Assembly (NCBI GenBank): GCA_037447655.1
Contig: JBBHKE010001612.1
Span: forward strand, 228,708 to 292,707
From: Zygnema cylindricum
Taxonomy: Eukaryota > Streptophyta > Zygnematophyceae > Zygnematales > Zygnemataceae
Direction of reading: 5' to 3'
DNA length: 64,000 nt
In this document: one piece after another, positions 57,200 through 64,000 of the stretch
Numbering within the stretch: position 1 is the stretch's first letter
Layout of the letters: each line of letters opens with the position of its first letter
The notes under the pieces: model-generated
Database searches by the model: none
What the model saw: only the letters and a program-made list of their open reading frames with translations
Told to the model about the DNA's origin: nothing
Translations under genes and position numbers: made by a program

Positions 57200-58250
57200 C
57201 GTGTGTGTCTGAAATATAATCATAAACTTCCTTTAATTAAATGGTTTGAGTTATAGTCTAAAATACGATTTAGTTTCTAGGAAAATGAATTATTTTTTGG
57301 GCAGATTCATTTTTATCTTCATTAAACCTTTTAAATATATAATGGAAAAATATCAATTATTGATCAAAATACATATTCCAACTATTTAAAAATAATGCAT
57401 TAATTGAATGAAGAGTTTCAACTAGAAATATAGTTGTTAATATTTTAGGGAAAAAAAATGTTTAAGTTAAGTCTGAAGTAGAAAGCATAGGATCTCAATA
57501 AATTTCATTCAGGTTAATTCTATTGTAGGTTTACAAGTTGCACCAATAAAAGAAACATTGATGATTTAAAAATATTACGAAGCGAATATTTGCAAGAGTA
57601 ATAGTCTTTTTATAAAAAAAATAAAAGTAAATATACATCTGAAAGTTTAAGGTACCTCATGAACAACAAATTATTTGAACCCCCAACGCCGGTCCATGCA
57701 TGCATACTAAAAGACTCAACAAACCTTAAAAAAAAGGGCTTTCCAAAGATATAATAAATAATAGATTAATGAAGGTTTAGATAGTCACGAATGATCTTTG
57801 TTTTTAAAGAAGATAATATATTCAAATATAGTTATAATAAACTTATGTAATATACTGCAGGTTAAGATAATGTAGATTTTATACAATTGTATCAAACTAG
57901 CCCTTATGTGGATTTAGATTTTCTAAAGATTTTACATTCAAAAATTGTATATAAACCAAATATAACTTTACAGCGGCTTATTAATAGTATCAATCAAAAT
58001 TTAGACGATTCACCTTATGGATTTAAAATATTTATAGTGTAATTTACAAAACCTAACGGTTATATTTATAATGAAATTAATGAGCATGCATTGAAACTTA
58101 TAAAAAATTTAAAACTTTATAAATACGAAGATTTTTAGCCTACAGTTTCTGTAGGTCAAACTGCAAAACAGTTAACATTATAATCTAAACATTCATCAAA
58201 AGTTGCAGATTTAAAACTAAGTTGTCAAGAAAAAAGACAACTAAGAAAAG
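57200..58250 (+). other. AT-rich island with decayed coding-like frame
   Basis: The stretch is visibly more AT-rich than its flanks. From about 57797 to 58245 one plus-strand frame is continuous except for four TAA and one TAG, and its product is protein-like (PYVDLDFLKILHSKI; KPNGYIYNEINEHALK; SSKVADLKLSCQEKR). Another fragment (NIDDLKILRSEYLQE) lies near 57555-57600. I do not recognise the family. At 58139-58155 CCTACAG/CTGTAGG forms a 7-bp hairpin right after the TAG. Possible sources are an inserted AT-rich viral, organellar-plasmid or bacterial gene. Confidence 0.45.
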
Positions 58251-58782
58251 GGTGAAGGTAAAGAAACCTTCGGAGTGAGCGGCGACTAGCAACGGAAAGA
58301 GGTTGTCTGGAAAAAAAAGGATCAAAGAAGAGCCTTTGCTTGGGAAAGTTTTGCTAAGTTTATCAAAATTTATGAACGTTAAAAGTGAAAGGAAGAGATG
58401 ATTCTCTGAGGTATCCGCTTGTTCCTTTGCATTTTTTTTTCGGGCGCCCGTGGTTTTGTTTTTGGGCATGTTCAAAGTTCATTCGCAGTTATTTTGGGTC
58501 AGTACAACGCTTGCGTGGCAGCACATTTTGGTTTGGAAGGATTAGTACATATCATGTCCGCAAAGCGTTTACATTTTGTACGGACAATTGGCTCGTATCA
58601 CGACACGCTAGTTGACGTAGGCTAACGTCACGTGCTAGTTCACGGCGAACAAAAACAAGTACCGTTTTCATACCCTATTGTTTTCCCCTTTTTAACGTGT
58701 GCACCACGCAATAGTTGTTCGAACTACATTTGTGACCGTGTCACGCAATTGCAAGACCCGTAGAAAAACGTTCATGGCGCTA

Positions 58783-58810
58783 CACCGTGAATCGCTATTA
58801 GTGTTAATGT
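58783..58810. repeat. Single MITE-like end
   Basis: TA then CACCGTGAATCGCTATTAGT resembles the terminal repeat of the MITE at 31264-31822. No matching right end was found nearby, so this is a fragment. Confidence 0.5.
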
Positions 58811-58887
58811 TTTTTAAGTCTCTTAAAACACCTTTTCTCCGTAGACACATGTCGGATTGTGGATCTGACGGTTGCGATTGAAAGTTA

Positions 58888-59888
58888 GGGCACTTTCCCA
58901 TGTGCTAAAGTTACGGTTATTTTGTGTCGTTTTCCTCTACAACTTGGAAAAAAACGAGAAAATCTGCAACCGTACCAAAAAAATGAAATTTCCATCATAC
59001 AAGTTTCGTTACCTTAAAACTTTACATGTACTACAGTTTGTCGTCTAGCGCGTTTCGACCCACGTTCACGTCTTTCCATCTCATCTTCAAACTATATTAA
59101 AAATCACCTCGCGAGGTAATTTTAAATATAGTTCCATGAGGTGAGCGAGTAGGCAGATGTTGTCGCACGTGTCGGAAGTTTTTGACAATTTTTGTGCACA
59201 GAGTACAAAAAAAAACCACTGCACGTTTCCAGCCTGTGCATGGCTTCTTTCTGTGCGTTTTTTTCGTGCTTTTTTTTTCGTACAGGGGCCGTGGAGGGGT
59301 CTCGACCAACGGACGCTATTTCGCAAAAGCGAAGTCCGTGAAAGCGCCCCTCTCTCTCTCCCTCTCCTACTACCACGTCTATCTCACAATTCTTGCAACG
59401 AAGAACGTCTATAATGGTATCAAATGAAAGATCGTTGACAACTGTTTTTTTTTTACTATCTTTGGGCGTATTTCGATAACAAGTAGAGTAAGAAAAGACA
59501 AAAAAAAAACAATCGAAAAACCATGGCGAAAAGTATAGAATTTGTGACGTCGGCGTTGTCATAGTTGAGCGTGACCTGTGTGGCGTCACAAAACCACAAA
59601 CCCTAAACATCTGCAATGCCTCCACATCGACAATGTGGCATGCAGACATTACGAAGTCACAAAAACTGTACAGCGTGCGGGTGGACGTCTGAAATTGAAG
59701 TCGAGCGGAAGTTTCGCCTCATTTTGTGTACTGTTTATCTATCACATGTTTCGTACATGTCTACGCTTGTCACTTTTTGAAGTAACAAGTATTTGCGCTT
59801 ACATCGAAATGCTCTGAAAGTTGTAAGGAGAATCTTCGCTAGAAACAAAGTTACAAGATTAAAGTTTCGGTTGCATGGGAAAGTGCCC
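58888..59888. mobile_element. PIF/Harbinger-type MITE with TTA duplication
   Basis: The terminal inverted repeat GGGCACTTTCCCATG at 58888-58902 matches the complement of 59874-59888 exactly. The flanks are TTA at 58885-58887 and 59889-59891. Three-base TWA duplications and GGG-starting ends are the hallmark of PIF/Harbinger. The 1001-bp interior has no coding capacity I trust. Confidence 0.8.
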
Positions 59889-60059
59889 TTAGAGTTTTCA
59901 GCATTTAAATGCTCGTCTCTATTGAAAATTAGACAAGTGGGTACGGAGAAAATATGTTTTAAGTGGCGAAAAAAATATTAACACTAAAATGGGACTTGCA
60001 ACGAGAAAATATCACGCCGTACAAAAAATAAGCAAAATCATAAGTACATTTTGAGTCAT

Positions 60060-60875
60060 TTTGGAACTTGGAAGGTACGGCAATTTGGCCTTATTATCAT
60101 CGCGACCCACTTCCAGCTCATCTTCACACTTGCACTGGAATCAAATCGCGACCTGATTTTAATCAAAATACCACCCTATTGACGAATAGAAAACCTGGAT
60201 TGCACGCGTCAAACGTTTTCGAAAAAATTTGCACGAAGGAAAGTACACGCTATTTTTTTCATTGCTCGTCACGCGCATGCACATAAGAAAATGAAAAACA
60301 TGTACGGAAAAAAATTTGCAGGGGTCTCGGACATCCACTTTCCTTCATGGTTCCTTTGCAAAATTTTACCTCGTCCTCGTCTCTCCCCCTCTTTCTCACT
60401 CGACCACTCCTCTTTCTCACTTATTTACACGAGATGCACCAACAATAATATCAAATGAAAGATATATATATATATATTTTTATTTTTTTTTAATATTTTT
60501 GGTCTAAGTTTGATGGCATATCGAATGATAAAAGATAAGAAAACGAAATCGGGAAGCCATGGCGAAAAATGTACGTACTAGTGACGTCATATGGTAGCAT
60601 GACTTCGCTATGTCACAAAACCCCAAACATCTACAACGTCACAAAACCTCGACGTCTACAACCGTCGCCGTTTTTAGGAAGTTTCGTAGTTTCGTAGTCG
60701 TCTACATTTCGTTTCGTAGACTAACGCACATTTTGTAGACGTCTACAATTGTCACATATTCGAAGTAATGAACGCGCAAGTAAGGCACACTTTGAAAAGT
60801 ACACCGTAAAATCTGCGCTAAAATCCAAAGTAACGTTTCAAAGTTTAGGTTACATGGGGACACGCCCTAAGTTTG
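60060..60875. repeat. Diverged second copy of the Harbinger-type element
   Basis: Blocks occur in the same order as in 59040-59892: CGACCCAC, the C/T-rich CTCTCCCCCTC stretch, ATCAAATGAAAGAT, AGCCATGGCGAAAA, GTGACGTC, CAAACATCTAC, and an end TTACATGGGGACACGCCCTA that corresponds to the right terminus. The left end is not clear. Confidence 0.6.
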
Positions 60876-61189
60876 ATAATCTGCACGTTTGTTTTTGCGC
60901 CTTTGTTTCATGACGTCAAAGCATGCGAAGTGTCATAGGACACCTTCAATTGGAGTTATGTGCCAAAATTTTGGTGTGAACAAGACCCGTTTTCCGATGA
61001 GTTATGGGAAAAGCATCGGAATGGGCAAAAAGTTACATATGCTCCGGTGGGCGTAGGCTATGAATTTTCAGCGTCTCCAACGGCGGTTTCCTTCTAAAGA
61101 CGGAGTGGAGTACAGATGAAAATACGCGCGCGCAAATGACGCAAAACAGCTCAAGGAAGCCGCCGTTGGAGATGCCATAAATTTCGCCG

Positions 61190-61430
61190 CTCGCCACTCG
61201 CTGCTCAGATATATTACGCGTGCGAGACGTCATAAATTCCGCGGCTCGTCGCGCAAATGAAAATACGCGTGCGAGACGCCATAAATTCCGCGGCTCGCCG
61301 CTCAGATAAAAATACGCGCGCGAAACGCCATAAATTCCGCGGCTCGCCGCTCAGATAAAAATACGCGTGCAAGACGCCATAAGTTCCGCGGCTCGCCGCT
61401 CAGATAAAAATACGCGCGCGCAAATGAAGC
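61190..61430. repeat. 49-bp GC-rich tandem repeat
   Basis: CCGCGG occurs at 61239, 61288, 61337 and 61386, an exact 49-bp period. The unit contains CCGCGGCTCGCCGCTCAGAT, then AAAATACGCGCGCG and CGCCATAAATT. Flanking segments 61075-61180 and 61440-61560 share CTTCCTTCTAAAGACGGA and related blocks, partly inverted. No gene. Confidence 0.9.
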
Positions 61431-61570
61431 GAAAGTGCAAAACTGAAAAGTGCAACGAACAAGCGACGAGCGGCGGAATTTACGGCGTCTCCGATGGCGG
61501 CTTCCTTCTAAAGACGGAAAGACGGAGTGGAAGACACAAAAAATACGCGCGCGCAAATGAAGCAATTTTT

Positions 61571-64000
61571 TAATTGTTCGTACAGTTTCCGTACAATATG
61601 AGCTGTACGAAATTTACGAAACACGCGAATACTACGTAGTTTTCGTAAAAAGTCCACGAATTGGACATCTATGCTTCCGGGCCCGTAAACCTACCTCGTA
61701 CGAATATATAATACGTTTGAAAGTGTCATTACTATAAAGCGTGCATACTGTTACCTTATTTCGCATGGATAATGAGTGTACCAAAGGATTCCGCACGTGT
61801 TTCTAATTTATGTGCACATGCTATTCCGAAAGAGAAAGAAATGTAGTCAATTCTGGAATTCCACTGTCTTGGCCCTGTAGAAAGACTTGAGCGTCAACTT
61901 TTATGTTATGCCACGTGTATGCCTAACACGAGAGCTGACAGCATTGTTGACCTCATTGTTAACGGTACGGACAACGCTTGGAGTCTTTTAACATCCACTG
62001 GAAGGGGACCACGGTACCTCTTATTAACGTTGGAATGACCGCCTACACGAACAGGATGGTGACACGAATCCAGTTAAGACATATCTTTGTCGATACGTGA
62101 AAGTACACTACTGTACTTGCGACACATGGCCGCAAAGCGGCCACAAACTGACCGTTACACTTTTTTCCCGCCTAAATTCAATGGCCGTCGTCACCTTAAC
62201 AGTTTAGCAGTTAACAGTTTAGTTGGCCACGAAAAACGTCCCTTTGCGACTTTTGATGTTTCAGAAATGCGACGATTCTTATTGGCCGGTATCATCCTAG
62301 GAGTCGTTGACTCTAACGCTAATCGCCGATTACCCTCGCCATACTCTTGCAAAAAGTGGAACGTGAATGTGATTGGTCCATAACCTTCCACGAGCGTGAA
62401 GGGGTGGGGGGCGCTGTAGAATCTTTACGCGTTCAAAATCTGGGATCTCCATCGTTATGGAATAAGTGAATCGACGGCCCAGATTTCTTTTCAAAACTGC
62501 CTGGGAAGTACTGTAACGTCAAATTCAGCTTTTTGCTTTCGGGCAAACGGTCGTTCGCGCGTTTAGATTTTCCACGTTTGAACGGTTAAAGGGTGTATCT
62601 ACACGTAACGACGTGTACTAATTCGGGCTCCGTTTTTTCGTTTTTTTTTAGTGCTAAAGCTACAGAGCGGGCCGACTGAAAATCTATAAGTATACGAATA
62701 TAAAATAATTGTTAGCGAATAAAGGAAAAAAAGGGGAAAAAACTAAAGGAAAATGTTAAGCAATAAAAAGTGAAAAAAAATAAAAATATATTTTGTGCTT
62801 TCTCTGTTTTGATTCGTTGATATATAAAGATGTTCTGCTTGAGGTAAAACTCGCTTTATCCTAAAAAAAAATAGAAAAACGTAGGTCAAATCACTTTCAG
62901 AATGATATAAACGTTTATACATAATTTTGGTCGTTTAAATGCTCGTTTCGGTGTTTAAACCCAATTGTGATCGCGACGGTTGTCCCTGACGCCGTCAATA
63001 TTTGACAGTCGTTAAAAAAATTATGGATTGCTCGACGGCCGTCCCATTCGCAGTCACAAAATATCTTAGTATCTCAATAAAGATACGTACAGTCTGGAAT
63101 TTCGTGCGCCTATCGTATCTATTTGTGTTCGCAAGATTTCCCATTAATATTTCACATGACCGTACATAAAATGTACCTGCTTTGAATTGTTTCGCACGCG
63201 TGCATATTTGGCGAAGGACGGGGATACATTCAGTTGTTATTGGACGGTTAAAATTCAAGCATGTCAAGATTTTACAGAATCGCTCCTAATGCTGACGTAC
63301 TAAGCGCTCTCAAAATCCACGTGGCCGTACAGAATGATCTTGTAAGATACTTATCATTAAATGAAATTCTTATTATTGCCGAGCATTTGCAGATGACGCC
63401 AAATTTCCGTTTGGAGGTTCAGCATTTTTCAATAGAATGAACTTAAAATCTATGTACAGAAACAATTTATAGAGTTGACATGCCGAAAAGCATGGGCTCC
63501 CAAAAGGACAAAATTGATGATAGCGTTCACTAAAGTCCACCGGAGCCTGAGGTCAACTGCCGCTGCTGGGAATGCAGATTTCCAGCTTGGCTAATAGTGC
63601 CAAAGTAAATAGTACTGCCAGCTACCTGAATGAGCACAGAAACCAGTAATCATCTTTTATATTGTGGTATAATTTTGTCATTTTGTTGGATGAACGGTGG
63701 GAAAAAGTGTCCTTTTCGAAGAACCCGTACACTTCATTCCGCTGACAGCGACAGCCGATCTGAACGGCCGCCAGTAAAAAAGAGAGCCAACTTTTGCCGC
63801 CAGCGGGATCGTTTTGACAGAGTTTATAACCCGCGAAAGTGGCACGGCCCGGAATCCCCGGTTACATCCTAAACTTTTTCAATATGTCACCCGGAGCCAA
63901 TGATGCAATGGGGTCATGACATCTGTCTCTGAGTCAGGTTTGGCTGATGGTACATTTTTTCCTGGATCTCTGGAATTGCAAGTGGGGCAGTGGCTATCAG
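61571..64000. other. Intergenic to the window end, no gene seen
   Basis: No supported gene, RNA or complete transposon. The basic 80-codon frame at 63630-63872 (plus) has no family signature. CTCTAACGCTAATCGCCGAT near 62310 faintly recalls the TA-type MITE end. Confidence 0.5.

Noticed and set aside
58139-58155. Hairpin after the TAG as proof of a giant-virus polyadenylation signal
   Set aside because: A 7-bp hairpin can arise by chance and the frame continues protein-like beyond the TAG, so it is kept only as a minor observation.
61190-61430. CRISPR-like array
   Set aside because: The repeats are contiguous 49-bp tandem units without unique spacers, in a eukaryotic context.
63630-63872. 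Basic 80-codon plus-strand frame
   Set aside because: No motif, no upstream support and the window ends soon after. It might be the edge of a gene but cannot be supported.

Overview
This looks like a gene-poor stretch of nuclear DNA from the plant lineage (streptophyte). The evidence is a 12-exon OSCA/CSC1-type channel gene, many Ty1/copia retrotransposons primed by a plant-type initiator tRNA-Met, and ACGTGGC-type G-boxes in their LTRs. The species cannot be fixed from sequence alone. A charophyte alga or an early land plant is only a guess.

Layout. 1-2740: the 3' half of copia element E1 with its LTR. 2741-6235: pyrimidine-rich tract interrupted by solo LTR S1 (3473-4709), then hairpin repeats. 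6524-10550: remnants of a pogo/Tigger-like transposase and of a second charged-protein ORF, all minus strand. 10755-11874: solo LTR S2. 13660-20167: structurally complete copia element E2 with 5-bp target duplications. 23180-30317: the only convincing host gene (OSCA family, minus strand). 31264-31822: a MITE with TA duplications. 33120-33981: nested tandem repeats. 33982-37690: truncated copia element E3. 38749-55559: a nested stack, with host element E4 interrupted by E5 (which holds solo LTR S3), solo LTR S4 and the shortened element E6. 55719-57111: a broken Myb/SANT-like ORF. About 57200-58250: an AT-rich island with a decayed reading frame of foreign character. 58888-59888: a PIF/Harbinger-type MITE. 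61190-61430: a 49-bp tandem repeat. The remainder holds nothing I can call.

The most interesting system is the copia superfamily itself. Every substantially complete LTR carries, antisense to the element and in U3, a tRNA-like module with A-box-like and B-box-like blocks followed by a run of at least four T. The transcribed leader (R-U5) is an ordered array of small hairpins whose stems change by compensatory substitution between subfamilies. A last hairpin displays an ATG in its loop just before the LTR end. The primer-binding site copies the anticodon arm of initiator tRNA-Met (half-tRNA priming), and the gag frame reads from inside the LTR through that site. U3 also has a G-box, a 10-bp inverted repeat, a CCAAT box and a TATA box. 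Similar LTR designs with strongly diverged sequence suggest selection on this layout rather than on primary sequence.
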